A program made the translations under genes and the position numbers. A stretch of 64,000 nucleotides of DNA from JBKBKN01 sp046294625 (GTDB taxonomy: Bacteria; Bacteroidota; Bacteroidia; M30B66): contig JBKBKN010000017.1 of the NCBI GenBank assembly GCA_046294625.1, positions 10,903 to 74,902 of the forward strand. The letters run 5' to 3'. Shown in pieces: positions 1 through 8,928 of the stretch. How positions within the stretch are numbered: the stretch's first letter is position 1; each line of letters begins with the position of its first letter. The notes under the pieces were generated by a model. It made no database searches and had not been told where the DNA came from. It saw only the letters and a list, made by a program, of their open reading frames with translations.

Positions 1-1897
1 GGGCTTGAGAATTAATTTGCAAATCACCATTCAACTCACGCATGCGCCATTGCATATTGCCCAAGCCATTGCTGGAGATGTTTTGTACGTCGGGCATTCC
101 TATTCCATTGTCACTCACTTTAAATGAAAATGAATTATTCTCATTTACCTGAAGGGTAATCTGAATTTCCGAGCATTGTGCATGCTTTACTGCATTGTTT
201 ACCGATTCTTGAATGATCCGGTAAACATGTGTGGTTTGAATATCACTCAGTTTTTTATCACTACTTCCATTTTGATGGACTTTAATGGTGAAATGAGCGC
301 CTGATAAGGGCTGAGTAAATTCCCGCAACTTGATGGCTAGTTCATCCACCCCAATGCTTTGCTTGTTCAACAGCCACACCGTATTTCGAAGCTCTTTCAT
401 CCCTGCCGACAAGGTATTTTGAAGGTCTTCGGATTGGACAGCCACCGGGATTTGCTCGAGTTTGGCTCCCAATAGGGTGAGATAAGCGCCAACATTATCG
501 TGCAGCTCGCGCGAAATGCGAAGTTTTTCCTGATGAATGCGGTTGATCTCTTCTTGTTCAGCCAATTTCAATTTGAGTTCAGCCTGACGCACATCGGCTT
601 CTTTTCTTTTGTAGCGATAAAATATCCATCCTACCATGAGCAGCATCAAGGCCAAAACTCCAATGGATATGGAAACGATTTTTTGTTGCCGGGCTTCTTT
701 TTCCTTCAAATCGCGCTGTTGCCCTGCAATGAGCAGGTCTTTTTCAGCAGTTTGGTACTTCTTTTCCATTTCGGCTAGAGCGGATGCATTTTCCAATGAG
801 AAGACGCTGTCTTGCACCGTTTTGTAACGCTCCATGAATTGCAAGCCTTGTTCTCTTTTGCCCAGCATAAAATGCGCCTCGGCTAAAGAAAAAAGCAGAA
901 TGGCCGAAAAATTGCGCAAATTGGGATGTTGCGTTAAAATCGCTAATCCCTTTTCACCTTGGCTTATCGCCTGCGTAGGCTGACCTAATTTAACGAAAAG
1001 CGAAGTGAGATTGGCATACACATTCAAATCGGATTTGGGAAAGGCGCCAAGCCCTTCCGGCCTGTCGAGTGATTTTTGATAGTTGACAATGGCTTTTTCA
1101 TACTCGCCCTTGGCTTGGTAGATATTGGCCAAATTGTCATGAAAAGAGTAGTATAAACGGAGATTGCCGACTTCTTGAGCCCGTGAAATGGCGCGCGATA
1201 TGAGCCTTATCGCTTCTTCGTACTGTGCTTTATTATTATAGCATACGGCTAGATTGGCGAGTGAAATGGCCTGCTCTCCCAACAATTGCAAAGCCTCGCG
1301 CAAAGCAAGCGATTGAAGATGATAGTCGATGGCTTTGTCGAACTGTTGCAACTCCTGATAAATGAGCCCGATATTGTTTAGGTATTTGGCGCGGCTCTCT
1401 TTTTTCTGTGGAAAATGGGCTGCATTGATTTCCAAAGCCTGATAAAAATGCTTCAAGGCTTCTTGAAATTGGCTATTACCCCAATAATACATCCCCAAAT
1501 TGTTCAAGCTGAGTACCTCAATTTCTTTAAATTGATTTGCATGACTCAATTGAAAGGCCCGGCTAAAATAATGCAGCGCCGAATCTTTTTGTCCCTGCAC
1601 ATCGTGCCATACACCTTGTGTGCTCAGCAATTGGCTCTGTCCAAATAGCAACTTCTTTTTTTCGGCTAAGGCAAAACCTTGATTAAGATGAGCTTGCGCC
1701 TTTTCAGGGTCTTTGAACACAAAGTGAAAAGCCAACTGATTGAAAGCATGAACCCTTACTGAATCATTGGAATTGGATTGAGCCACTTTTAGCAAACTAT
1801 CAGCATATCGATCAGATTGAGATCTTAAAGACTGACTCAACAAGGTCAATAAGCAAAGTAAACTGAGCTGAAAGGGTAGATTTTTGAAAAACGACAT
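1..1897 (-). CDS. TPR-containing sensor histidine kinase, 3' end cut by window edge
   Basis: The frame stays open from the ATG at 1897 to the window edge, about 632 codons, so the C-terminus is missing. I translated it by hand. It has an N-terminal signal-like segment, then tetratricopeptide-type helical repeats over roughly residues 40-370, one membrane helix near 405-425 (followed by YRYKRK), and a HisKA_3-type dimerisation region with the phospho-acceptor motif RELHDN near residue 462. The ATPase domain follows, with an N box (QESVNNAVKHA, about residue 565) and a G1 box (DNGIGMPD). Known family: periplasmic TPR sensors with a NarL/LuxR-type partner regulator. No response regulator is visible in the window, so it probably lies beyond the left edge. 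The input signal cannot be inferred. Confidence 0.88.
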   Translation of the reverse strand, partial: MSFFKNLPFQLSLLCLLTLLSQSLRSQSDRYADSLLKVAQSNSNDSVRVHAFNQLAFHFVFKDPEKAQAHLNQGFALAEKKKLLFGQSQLLSTQGVWHDVQGQKDSALHYFSRAFQLSHANQFKEIEVLSLNNLGMYYWGNSQFQEALKHFYQALEINAAHFPQKKESRAKYLNNIGLIYQELQQFDKAIDYHLQSLALREALQLLGEQAISLANLAVCYNNKAQYEEAIRLISRAISRAQEVGNLRLYYSFHDNLANIYQAKGEYEKAIVNYQKSLDRPEGLGAFPKSDLNVYANLTSLFVKLGQPTQAISQGEKGLAILTQHPNLRNFSAILLFSLAEAHFMLGKREQGLQFMERYKTVQDSVFSLENASALAEMEKKYQTAEKDLLIAGQQRDLKEKEARQQKIVSISIGVLALMLLMVGWIFYRYKRKEADVRQAELKLKLAEQEEINRIHQEKLRISRELHDNVGAYLTLLGAKLEQIPVAVQSEDLQNTLSAGMKELRNTVWLLNKQSIGVDELAIKLREFTQPLSGAHFTIKVHQNGSSDKKLSDIQTTHVYRIIQESVNNAVKHAQCSEIQITLQVNENNSFSFKVSDNGIGMPDVQNISSNGLGNMQWRMRELNGDLQINSQA

Positions 1898-2039
1898 GCA
1901 AGGCAAAATTAACTAATGCACTGAAACACTGTTAGCATAAAACTTAATACATGATTAATGATCGATGTGGTTGATTAGAAATTAAAATACTAGATAATTA
2001 GCCTTAGCTTGAATTTGCCCACGAAGTGACCTGAAAAAG

Positions 2040-2113
2040 TGACCCCGGCGGGATTCGAACCCACAACCAACAGAACCGGAATCTGTCATTCTATCCAATT
2101 GAACTACGGAGTC
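2040..2113 (-). tRNA. tRNA-Arg (anticodon CCG)
   Basis: Read on the minus strand, the sequence folds as a complete cloverleaf. The 7-bp acceptor stem pairs GACTCCG with CGGGGTC (one G-U). The anticodon stem ACAGA/TCTGT encloses loop TTCCGGT, giving anticodon CCG for CGG codons. The T arm is GTGGG-TTCGAAT-CCCGC. CCA is not encoded after discriminator A (2040). It lies 34 bases downstream of the tmRNA on the same strand, so the two may share a transcript. Confidence 0.95.
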
Positions 2114-2147
2114 AGTATTTTGACTATTAAAAATAACTGAAATTATG

Positions 2148-2541
2148 TGGAGCCGGCGGGAGTCGAACCCGCGTCCAAACAAGGAAACCCATAGCTTTCT
2201 ACATGCTTAGCTTTTTATTGATTTTCGATTGTGCACCGGGAAAAAGCGCCCAAAACACAACTTAGCTGTTTTGTGTCTCGATAGAAATAAACAGCATATT
2301 TCTATCCAGTCCGGCATTGCTGCACCTCTTGATCAAACGCCACCGGACGGAGGCTTTTGAGAGATGTCCCGCTCACACACCTTGTGCGTGATTAGCGAAA
2401 TCTACCTATGGCAGATTAAGCGGCAAGAGCGTAGTTATTTTCGCCAGTTATGGTTCGAAGTAGGTGATTATAGAGCTTCCACTTCATGGCTCTGCATGCT
2501 TACTACGACCTTCATCTTGCTGTCAAAACCAGGTCGGCCCC
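2148..2541 (-). ncRNA. ssrA: Transfer-messenger RNA (tmRNA), one-piece
   Basis: The tRNA-like ends are clear. On the minus strand the RNA begins GGGGCCGACC and ends in a T arm (GCGGGTTCGACTCCCGC) followed by CGGCTCC and discriminator A, so the 7-bp acceptor stem closes. The resume codons at 2445-2416 read GGC GAA AAT AAC TAC GCT CTT GCC GCT TAA, a tag of GENNYALAA, close to the tags known in Bacteroidota. The length of 394 nt is normal for a one-piece tmRNA. It rescues stalled ribosomes and marks the nascent chain for proteolysis. Exact mature ends are inferred from the acceptor stem. Confidence 0.96.
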
Positions 2542-2581
2542 ATATTTTCAATGAACTTTTATATACTTATCAAAAAGCATG

Positions 2582-2589
2582 CAAAAATA
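2582..2589 (-). promoter_or_regulatory. Candidate -7 element upstream of tmRNA
   Basis: The minus strand reads TATTTTTG, an exact match to the Bacteroidota -7 consensus TAnnTTTG, about 40 bases before the tmRNA 5' end. I do not see a clean TTTG at -33, so support is partial. Confidence 0.4.
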
Positions 2590-2634
2590 CACATTATTCA
2601 GATGTGAAAACAGCTAATGCCTGTCTTATTGAAT

Positions 2635-3396
2635 TTAGAATTCAAAATCGTACTCTACCGTGCGAAGCTGTTGATATTTTTCTTTATCGAACTCAAACAA
2701 CCGTGCTCGCTTATGAGGTACCCCTTTCTGCTTTTCTGTCAGGGGTCTGATAAATCCTTTGTTCAATATTTTCCGGCGGAAATTTCTTTTGTCCAATGAA
2801 ACACCCAATATTGTTTCATATACCCTTTGCAGCTGCCCCAATGTGAATTTATCTGGCAATAGTTCAAAGCCCACAGGCTGCAGTCTGAGATTTGTCTTCA
2901 GACTTTTAAGTGCTTTCTCCAGAATTCGATTGTGGTCAAATGCTAACTGCGGTACTTCCGAAACAGGGCACCAAAATGCTTTCCGCGCAAAAGACGCAGC
3001 GCTTGGCTTATATTTATCGATTCTGACCAATGAATAATAAGCTACCGTAATTACACGTGCACTTGGCACATCACGCACTGCACTCAGCCACTGCACATCG
3101 CGTGCATCTTTTACCCTTTGAGGATCTCCAAATGCATAAAATTGCTCTAAGTAAATATTATCCAGATTGGTTAGCTCAAATAAAACTCTCCGTGCAGAAG
3201 TATCTAAATCTTCATTGTCATCAACTAAGTTTCCCGGTAAACAGAGCTGTTTAAAATCAGTCTTGTTTTGAATATTCTCCGGGATATCTCTTTCAATTAA
3301 TAAAACTTTTAACTCACCTTCATCAAACCCAAAAATCACACAGTCCACAGACACATGCGGGTTTAGATTACTTACTCTGGCTGATTCCATTGGCAT
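2635..3396 (-). CDS. Nudix-domain transcriptional regulator (NrtR/AraR-like) with winged-helix C-terminus
   Basis: The protein is 253 aa from the ATG at 3396; the frame extends to a TTG at 3432, but GGA directly precedes the ATG and the conserved part begins later. The N-terminal half (about 10-145) looks like a Nudix fold. Its Nudix box is degenerate: after LPGNLVDDNEDLD the catalytic REUxEE segment reads RRVLFEL, so hydrolase activity is unlikely. The C-terminal part (about 160-250, with TLGQLQRVYETILG and KRNFRRKIL) matches the winged helix of Nudix-related regulators such as NrtR and Bacteroidota AraR. These usually sense ADP-ribose-like or sugar ligands. No target pathway gene is adjacent. 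A 14-bp palindrome at 3455-3468 just upstream could be its own operator. Confidence 0.8.
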   Translation of the reverse strand: MPMESARVSNLNPHVSVDCVIFGFDEGELKVLLIERDIPENIQNKTDFKQLCLPGNLVDDNEDLDTSARRVLFELTNLDNIYLEQFYAFGDPQRVKDARDVQWLSAVRDVPSARVITVAYYSLVRIDKYKPSAASFARKAFWCPVSEVPQLAFDHNRILEKALKSLKTNLRLQPVGFELLPDKFTLGQLQRVYETILGVSLDKRNFRRKILNKGFIRPLTEKQKGVPHKRARLFEFDKEKYQQLRTVEYDFEF

Positions 3397-3454
3397 TCCT
3401 TGGTCTTTGTAGCGGTTTTGATTTTTTGTCAAACCTAATGGATTTGCTCTAAAT

Positions 3455-3468
3455 CACAAAATTTTGTG
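3455..3468. promoter_or_regulatory. 14-bp perfect palindrome, candidate operator of the Nudix regulator
   Basis: CACAAAATTTTGTG is a perfect inverted repeat 59 bases upstream of the chosen regulator start. Its position and symmetry suit autoregulation by a dimeric winged-helix protein. The role is inferred, and AT-rich palindromes can occur by chance. Confidence 0.4.
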
Positions 3469-3539
3469 TTTAATGAAGGATTCCTTAGCTGATAAGCAAG
3501 TACTTGTCGCTGCTTTATTTATTGATAGCCAAGGGAATT

Positions 3540-4208
3540 TTATTGAATATTTGAAAACTCGCACATTTCATTTTCATGATAGAAATTAACAGTTTCGCTC
3601 GATAATGCCTTAAATACAAACCCCATTTGTGTAAAATGATGAAGATAAAGAGGAAGCATTTTCTTAAGTTTTGGAAAAGATTTCACACTATCATGAAACA
3701 CCACAATACTTCCATTTCTGGTTTTGCTGATACTCTGATTTAAACTATACGTCGCCGGCACCGTTTGGTCATAATCATAGGTCAATACATCCCACATCAC
3801 GATTTTGTATCGCTTTCTTAATTTTAAATACTGTGCAATGCTCATTTTCCCATAGGGAGGTCTGAAATAATCACTTGATACCAATTGCTGACAGGCTTCG
3901 GCACTTTTAAGATAGGTGGTCAATTCGCAAGTCCATCCTTTCTCATGTGAAAATGTGTGATTGCCAATTGAGTGTCCTGCCAATTTAACTTTTTGAAACA
4001 AAGCCTCATTAGAAACTACATTTTTACCAATACAAAAAAATGTAGCCTTTGCATGCCATGTTTCTAATGTAGCCAATACCCATTCTGTGACATCAGGAGT
4101 GGGACCGTCGTCGAAGGTGAGATAAATGTTTTTTTCTCCTGCATCCATCCGCCACAGGGCATCCGGATAGATCATTCTTTGCAAACCATTTGGCTGAATC
4201 CAATTCAT
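3540..4208 (-). CDS. Polysaccharide deacetylase (NodB domain, carbohydrate esterase 4)
   Basis: This 222-aa protein is essentially a single NodB homology domain. Visible motifs are TFDDGP (31-36, catalytic and metal-binding Asp), HSIGNHTFSH (79-88, metal-binding H84 and H88), RPPYG (116-120) and VFHD (170-173, catalytic His). The family removes N- or O-acetyl groups from peptidoglycan, chitin-like or other surface polysaccharides. There is no clear signal peptide, so it may act in the cytoplasm or be exported another way. Only 20 bases separate it from the stop of the DUF2723 glycosyltransferase upstream, so they are probably co-transcribed and may act on the same glycan. The substrate is not predictable. 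Confidence 0.9.
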   Translation of the reverse strand: MNWIQPNGLQRMIYPDALWRMDAGEKNIYLTFDDGPTPDVTEWVLATLETWHAKATFFCIGKNVVSNEALFQKVKLAGHSIGNHTFSHEKGWTCELTTYLKSAEACQQLVSSDYFRPPYGKMSIAQYLKLRKRYKIVMWDVLTYDYDQTVPATYSLNQSISKTRNGSIVVFHDSVKSFPKLKKMLPLYLHHFTQMGFVFKALSSETVNFYHENEMCEFSNIQ

Positions 4209-4228
4209 TGAAAAAACTTTTCACATAT

Positions 4229-7200
4229 CTAATTTCTTCCCATTCCGCTACCTGCCATTGGCAAGTATTGTGGTTCAAAATATTTAAACCGTTCACGAAT
4301 TTGTTTATTAATTTCCCGAGCATATCGATCGGTTATATCCACAATTCTTTTCAATATGGCCATGTTACGTTGAATGGTCGATTGCACACTCTTTCTGATT
4401 TCTGGTTTTTGGGCAAAAAACCATGTTAATTCATCGTCCAAAATTTGTGCATAACGGCTCATGATAGCATCGCCCTTTTCACCGGCTTCAAGCTGATAAT
4501 ATTTCTCTGCCAATGGAACCACAAAGTAGTTGAATGGAATATTCATTTCAGGCAATACTTCAAAGCATTTGTCCACCACTTTCATAGCAGAGTCGCGCTT
4601 TTCCTCCATGATAAGAGCTGCTGCAAGTCTGTCGAACTGATTGCGCAAATTAGTAGTCATTCGCAAGTTATTCTCATCCATATATATTTCGCGAATATCT
4701 ACCCCACCCCATTTGAACTTATTCATCACATTGTCATACATGATATTGGTGTTCACACGACCATAATCGTCGCCCATGCTGAATGCCGATGTTTTCACAG
4801 GAATCAGTCTGTAGGCAAGACCTTCAAGTTGAAAATAATCTTCCAGCCCGAGATAGCTATCACTGCCCACTGTAATGGCAAAATAGATTGGACGTTCCCA
4901 ATTGTTGGTAGCCAAAAGGTCGAGTATCATCAACTCACTTTTGAGTACATAGCTTTTGTCAATGGTAAAGTTAATTGATTTCTCAATTTTATCGGCTAAC
5001 TCGGTTGGCACTGTGCCATTGGCAATCACTTTGGCTGAATCAACCTTTACACTGAATTTATTGGATGGGAAATACTCAATCTTCTTACCATTTCTTAAGG
5101 TAAGTTTATTGCTTTGTTTGTCGCTCGACACAAAGTCGACCATCTTGCGCACATCCTGAAAGCCTTTTAACTCTTCGCGCTCATAAAATAGCACTTGATC
5201 GCGACGACCGCTTCTGTATTTGTCTTCGGTAAGACTCAAGGGCACAGGATCGGAATCGTAGGCCTTACGTTTGATTTGATCGATATACCAATCTGTATTA
5301 AGTAGACTCAAATTCACCACTCGCACATCGGTTCTGATGCCTTCTACTTCTTGTGCATACCAAAGTGGGAAAGTATCATTGTCGCCATTGGTAAACAAAA
5401 TGGCATTGGGCGCACAAGAGTTCAGATAATTGGCTGCATAATCTCTGGCAGTGTATCGATGTGAGCGGTCATGATCATCCCAGCCATCTTTTGCCATCAC
5501 ATAAGGAACGGCAACAAGGCTTAAAACAGTAGCCACGCTCGCGGCAATTGGTTTTGGTGCTGCTTTACCCAGAAGATCATAAATAGCATAAACTCCTAAA
5601 CCAATCCAGATGGCAAATGCATAAAATGATCCAGCAAAACCATAATCTCGTTCACGAGGCTCCATGGTGTATTGATTCAAAAACAGGATAATGGCAATTC
5701 CGGTGAAGAAAAAGAATAGCATAACCACCGTTGCATCCTTCTTCTCCGCGAAGAAATGATAGAACATGCCAATCAAGCCGAGTATGAGCGGTAAAAAATA
5801 GAAGTTATTATTGGCTTTATTATTTTTCATGGAATCAGGCAGATTATGTTGTGTACCTAACCGTGGGCTATCAACAAAACTAAATCCTGATTTCCAATTA
5901 CCATCCAAGATATTGCCATGACCCTGGATATCATTCTGACGGCCTACAAAGTTCCATGAAAAATAGCGCCAGTACATAAATCCGAGCTGGTAGCTAAAGA
6001 AAAAGCGCAGGTTTTCGCTGAAGGCGGGCTTCTTTTTTAAATCCCCTTTTATTTTTCCCCATTCTTTGTAGCCTCGAATATGATGCTGCTGACTGCTCCA
6101 CATTCGCGGAAATATGGTACAAAAATCTGAATCATAGTTAGGCGTTGCATTGTCTTTGGGATCGCCTACCACGATATATTTGCCGGCCGACTTGTCTAAG
6201 GTGTAAGTAGTTTTTCCATCCTTATATGGGTTTTCGCTATCCAAGGGAGCATTGAAATACTGACCGTATATCAAAGGACGTGTCCCATATTGCTCTCTGT
6301 TTAAATAAGATAGTAGAGTAAAAACATTTTCAGGATTATTTTCATCCATAGGCGTATCCGCATTGGAACGAATCAAAATCATTCCGTAAGAAGAGTATCC
6401 GAGGAGCATCGCTGTGAAACAAAGTAAAACTGTATTCCAAAATATCTTTCCTTTTTCAATGGTTCTTTTCAAGCCAAAAATTAACAGTCCAACCACCAAA
6501 GCGCCATAAACGAAGGCACCTGTGCCCACAGGCAAGCCTAAGCCGTTTGTAAACAATAGCTCAAACTTGGCTGCAATACTCACCACACCCGGTATTAAAC
6601 CAAATTGAATCAAACCAAGAATACCCATGCCAATAATTCCTGTGAGTATTAGCCCTTTGGTATTGGTTGGATATTTTTTGAAGTAATAAATGTAAGCAAT
6701 AGCCGGAATGGCGAGCAAATTGAGTAGGTGAACCCCAATGGAAAGTCCCATCATATAGGCAATAAGGATAATCCATCGGTCGGCTTGCGGCTCATTGGCC
6801 ACTTCTTCCCACTTGAGCATAGCCCAGAAAACAGCAGCTGTAAAGAGAGAAGAAGTAGCATACACTTCACCCTCAACAGCCGAAAACCAGAAAGTATCGC
6901 TAAACGTGTAAGCCAGTGCCCCTACCAGACCGGAACCCATAATGGCAATGATGCTTCCAGTTGAAAGCTCTTCATTTTTAGCCATTACAATTTTTCTACC
7001 AAGGTGAGTGATAGACCAGAATAGAAACAAAATGGTTAATGCACTTGCCAAGGCTGAAAACAAATTCATCATGAGTGCCACTTGAGTGACATCGCCAAAT
7101 GCAAATAAGGTGGCAATTCTGCCCATGATCATAAACAAAGGTGCTCCCGGCGGGTGGCCTATTTGTAGTTTATATGCAGTAGCAATAAATTCTCCGCAAT

Positions 7201-7303
7201 CCCAAAAACTTGCAGTAGGTTCTACTGTAGATGCATAAGTGAACATGGCAATGGCGAAGGCAAACCAACCAGATAGGTTATTAATCAAGGCATATTTTTT
7301 CAT
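4229..7303 (-). CDS. DUF2723 family membrane glycosyltransferase (TMEM260-like, GT-C fold)
   Basis: The protein is 1024 aa with a multi-spanning N-terminal half and a soluble C-terminal half (from about residue 600). The first extracytoplasmic loop holds FWDCGEFIA (33-41), whose acidic residues fit the catalytic loop of GT-C enzymes, followed by the family-typical GHPPGAPL. The C-terminal half contains NGDNDTFPLWYAQEVEG and many aromatic residues. DUF2723 is widespread in Bacteroidota, and its animal relative TMEM260 is a protein O-mannosyltransferase. A role in lipid-linked sugar transfer to exported proteins is inferred, not shown. It is followed closely by the polysaccharide deacetylase on the same strand. 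The ATG at 7303 gives a first membrane helix immediately. Confidence 0.88.
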   Translation of the reverse strand: MKKYALINNLSGWFAFAIAMFTYASTVEPTASFWDCGEFIATAYKLQIGHPPGAPLFMIMGRIATLFAFGDVTQVALMMNLFSALASALTILFLFWSITHLGRKIVMAKNEELSTGSIIAIMGSGLVGALAYTFSDTFWFSAVEGEVYATSSLFTAAVFWAMLKWEEVANEPQADRWIILIAYMMGLSIGVHLLNLLAIPAIAYIYYFKKYPTNTKGLILTGIIGMGILGLIQFGLIPGVVSIAAKFELLFTNGLGLPVGTGAFVYGALVVGLLIFGLKRTIEKGKIFWNTVLLCFTAMLLGYSSYGMILIRSNADTPMDENNPENVFTLLSYLNREQYGTRPLIYGQYFNAPLDSENPYKDGKTTYTLDKSAGKYIVVGDPKDNATPNYDSDFCTIFPRMWSSQQHHIRGYKEWGKIKGDLKKKPAFSENLRFFFSYQLGFMYWRYFSWNFVGRQNDIQGHGNILDGNWKSGFSFVDSPRLGTQHNLPDSMKNNKANNNFYFLPLILGLIGMFYHFFAEKKDATVVMLFFFFTGIAIILFLNQYTMEPRERDYGFAGSFYAFAIWIGLGVYAIYDLLGKAAPKPIAASVATVLSLVAVPYVMAKDGWDDHDRSHRYTARDYAANYLNSCAPNAILFTNGDNDTFPLWYAQEVEGIRTDVRVVNLSLLNTDWYIDQIKRKAYDSDPVPLSLTEDKYRSGRRDQVLFYEREELKGFQDVRKMVDFVSSDKQSNKLTLRNGKKIEYFPSNKFSVKVDSAKVIANGTVPTELADKIEKSINFTIDKSYVLKSELMILDLLATNNWERPIYFAITVGSDSYLGLEDYFQLEGLAYRLIPVKTSAFSMGDDYGRVNTNIMYDNVMNKFKWGGVDIREIYMDENNLRMTTNLRNQFDRLAAALIMEEKRDSAMKVVDKCFEVLPEMNIPFNYFVVPLAEKYYQLEAGEKGDAIMSRYAQILDDELTWFFAQKPEIRKSVQSTIQRNMAILKRIVDITDRYAREINKQIRERFKYFEPQYLPMAGSGMGRN

Positions 7304-7545
7304 TGTAAATCTGTCCCGTGTATCTTTAAAATAAATCTAGTTTACTGTAAGTGAAACGCTTAAAGCTTTCTTAAAGCATACAATTACAGCGGGCAAAATA
7401 TAAAAAATGCACTTGCTTGCAGCACATTTCGTAAATTCTAAATTAACAAGGCATTAACATTCCTAAATTATATTAAATAGGGCGCAGAATTAACACAATC
7501 ACATGATTTTTGATGTTTCCACAACAAATCAAAAAACTTCAGGTT

Positions 7546-8328
7546 ATGAAAAAAGTAGCAATCATTTTATTAAGTATTTTCACGCTCACACTATTTACGC
7601 AGTGCAGAATCGTGAGACAAGGAGAGGTCGGTGTAAAAAGAACATTAGGAAAGGTGAACAAAAAGGCCTTACCTGCTGGACCAAGATTTTTTAATCCTTT
7701 TGCCACCACCGTGATTATTGTGCCAGTGCGTACGGTAAATTTAGAAGTAAATCTTGATCTTCCTTCTAAAGAAGGCGTGAATGTTTCGGCGGAGATTTCC
7801 ATACTTTACAAAATCGATCCTAAACTAGCAACCAGTGTGATTGAAAACATTGGAAGGGATTACGAAAGATCTGTGCTTCTACCGGTTTTTAGGGCAGCGG
7901 CAGCAGATATTACTGCAAAATTTATGGCGAAAGACATGCACACCGGCAATCGTTTGCAAATCGAAGATGAAATTAAAAATCGTATGATGGCCATTTTAGA
8001 TGGCCGTGGTTTCATCGTAGAATCTGTGTTGATGAAAAGTATCAAGCTTCCCCGTGGCCTTGCACGCGCCATTGAAGAAAAACTCGAAGCTGAGCAGGAT
8101 GCACAGCGAATGGAATTTGTCCTGCTACGTGAGAAACAAGAAGCAGAACGCCGAAAAATTGAAGCAGAAGGTATTAGAGATGCAAACCAAATCATCACCG
8201 AAGGACTCACAGATGGAATTATAAAATATAAGAGTATCGAAGCTTTCAGAGAATTATCACGCTCGCAAAACTCAAAAATTATCATCACCGATGGTAAAGC
8301 TCCATTGCTCATCGATGGAAACAAATAA
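7546..8328 (+). CDS. SPFH/prohibitin-family protein, probable lipoprotein
   Basis: The product is 260 aa from the ATG at 7546; an in-frame ATG at 7510 would add 12 residues ahead of an otherwise normal signal peptide (KKVAIILLSIFTLTLF, then TQC, a loose lipobox). The SPFH domain covers about 20-190 (QGEVGVKRTLGKV, PSKEGVNVSAEISILYKID), and the C-terminal part is a charged helix typical of stomatin/prohibitin proteins (EKLEAEQDAQRMEFVLLREK). Such proteins form ring-like membrane scaffolds that influence proteases and membrane domains. It appears monocistronic: a strong hairpin with a T run follows at 8387. Confidence 0.88.
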   Translation: MKKVAIILLSIFTLTLFTQCRIVRQGEVGVKRTLGKVNKKALPAGPRFFNPFATTVIIVPVRTVNLEVNLDLPSKEGVNVSAEISILYKIDPKLATSVIENIGRDYERSVLLPVFRAAAADITAKFMAKDMHTGNRLQIEDEIKNRMMAILDGRGFIVESVLMKSIKLPRGLARAIEEKLEAEQDAQRMEFVLLREKQEAERRKIEAEGIRDANQIITEGLTDGIIKYKSIEAFRELSRSQNSKIIITDGKAPLLIDGNK

Positions 8329-8386
8329 TCAAACTTGAAGATAAACTAGTAAATCCACGAGTTTATTAGAATGTTAATAAATCAAT

Positions 8387-8424
8387 AAAAGTCTTATTGT
8401 CTTTTTGACAATAAGGCTTTTTTA
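8387..8424 (+). terminator. Rho-independent terminator after the SPFH gene
   Basis: An 11-bp stem (8391-8401 with 8407-8417, one G-U pair) with a TTTTT loop is flanked by A and T runs. The next gene's promoter begins inside its loop. Confidence 0.85.
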
Positions 8425-8436
8425 TTATTATCTTTG
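8404..8436 (+). promoter_or_regulatory. Bacteroidota-type promoter overlapping a terminator
   Basis: TTTG at 8404-8407 and TATCTTTG at 8429-8436 are separated by 21 bases and match the -33/-7 consensus. The downstream ATG at 8456 is 19 bases beyond. The -33 element lies in the loop and descending arm of the terminator hairpin at 8387-8424. Confidence 0.65.
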
Positions 8437-8455
8437 TCATAAATTTAATTCGATT

Positions 8456-8887
8456 ATGAGTGATCAGTTTGAACTGAGGGAAACATTTGATGAAGAAGGC
8501 CACCATATCAGTCCGCAGCTCCCTTCGGATGTGATTAATTATTTGATAGATATAGATGGCACGATTTGCGATGATATTCCCAACGAAGAGCCGGAACGAA
8601 TGAAAACTGCTAAAGTTTTTCCGGATGCATTGGAAACCATCAATAAATGGTATGATCAAGGTCATGTTATCTACTTTTTTACATCGCGCACCGAAGATTT
8701 AAGAGCAATCACTGAAGAATGGCTTAATCGCCATGGATTCAAATATCACGGTATGCTAATGGGTAAACCAAGAGGCGGGAACTACCACTGGATAGACAAT
8801 CATATCGTTCGGTCAACACGCTATAAGGGAAGATTTACCGAAATGGAATCAGTCATGCGAGAAATTTTAGTTTTCAAAGGTGATTGA
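8456..8887 (+). CDS. HAD-superfamily small phosphatase
   Basis: The product is 143 aa from the ATG at 8456; the longer in-frame start at 8405 lies inside the terminator and promoter, so I reject it. HAD motif I is visible as IDIDGTICDD, motif II as FFTSRTE, and the motif III/IV area as KPRGGNYHWIDN. The protein is a compact, cap-less HAD domain. Database relatives in Bacteroidota are sometimes labelled phosphoheptose isomerase, which the sequence does not support; a phosphatase is the safest reading. The substrate is unknown. Its own promoter lies directly upstream. Confidence 0.78.
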   Translation: MSDQFELRETFDEEGHHISPQLPSDVINYLIDIDGTICDDIPNEEPERMKTAKVFPDALETINKWYDQGHVIYFFTSRTEDLRAITEEWLNRHGFKYHGMLMGKPRGGNYHWIDNHIVRSTRYKGRFTEMESVMREILVFKGD

Positions 8888-8928
8888 TCATCGAAAGTTA
8901 ATAGTTAATATTGCCCCAAAATTCGGTT

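Noticed and set aside
1982..2182. 66-codon minus-strand frame
   Set aside because: It is made of tRNA-Arg and the 3' end of the tmRNA read as protein.
2364..2750. 128-codon plus-strand frame
   Set aside because: It runs antisense through the tmRNA and the end of the Nudix regulator gene; no support as a protein.
4093..4323. 76-codon minus-strand frame between deacetylase and DUF2723 gene
   Set aside because: It overlaps both well-supported genes in another frame and shows no motif.
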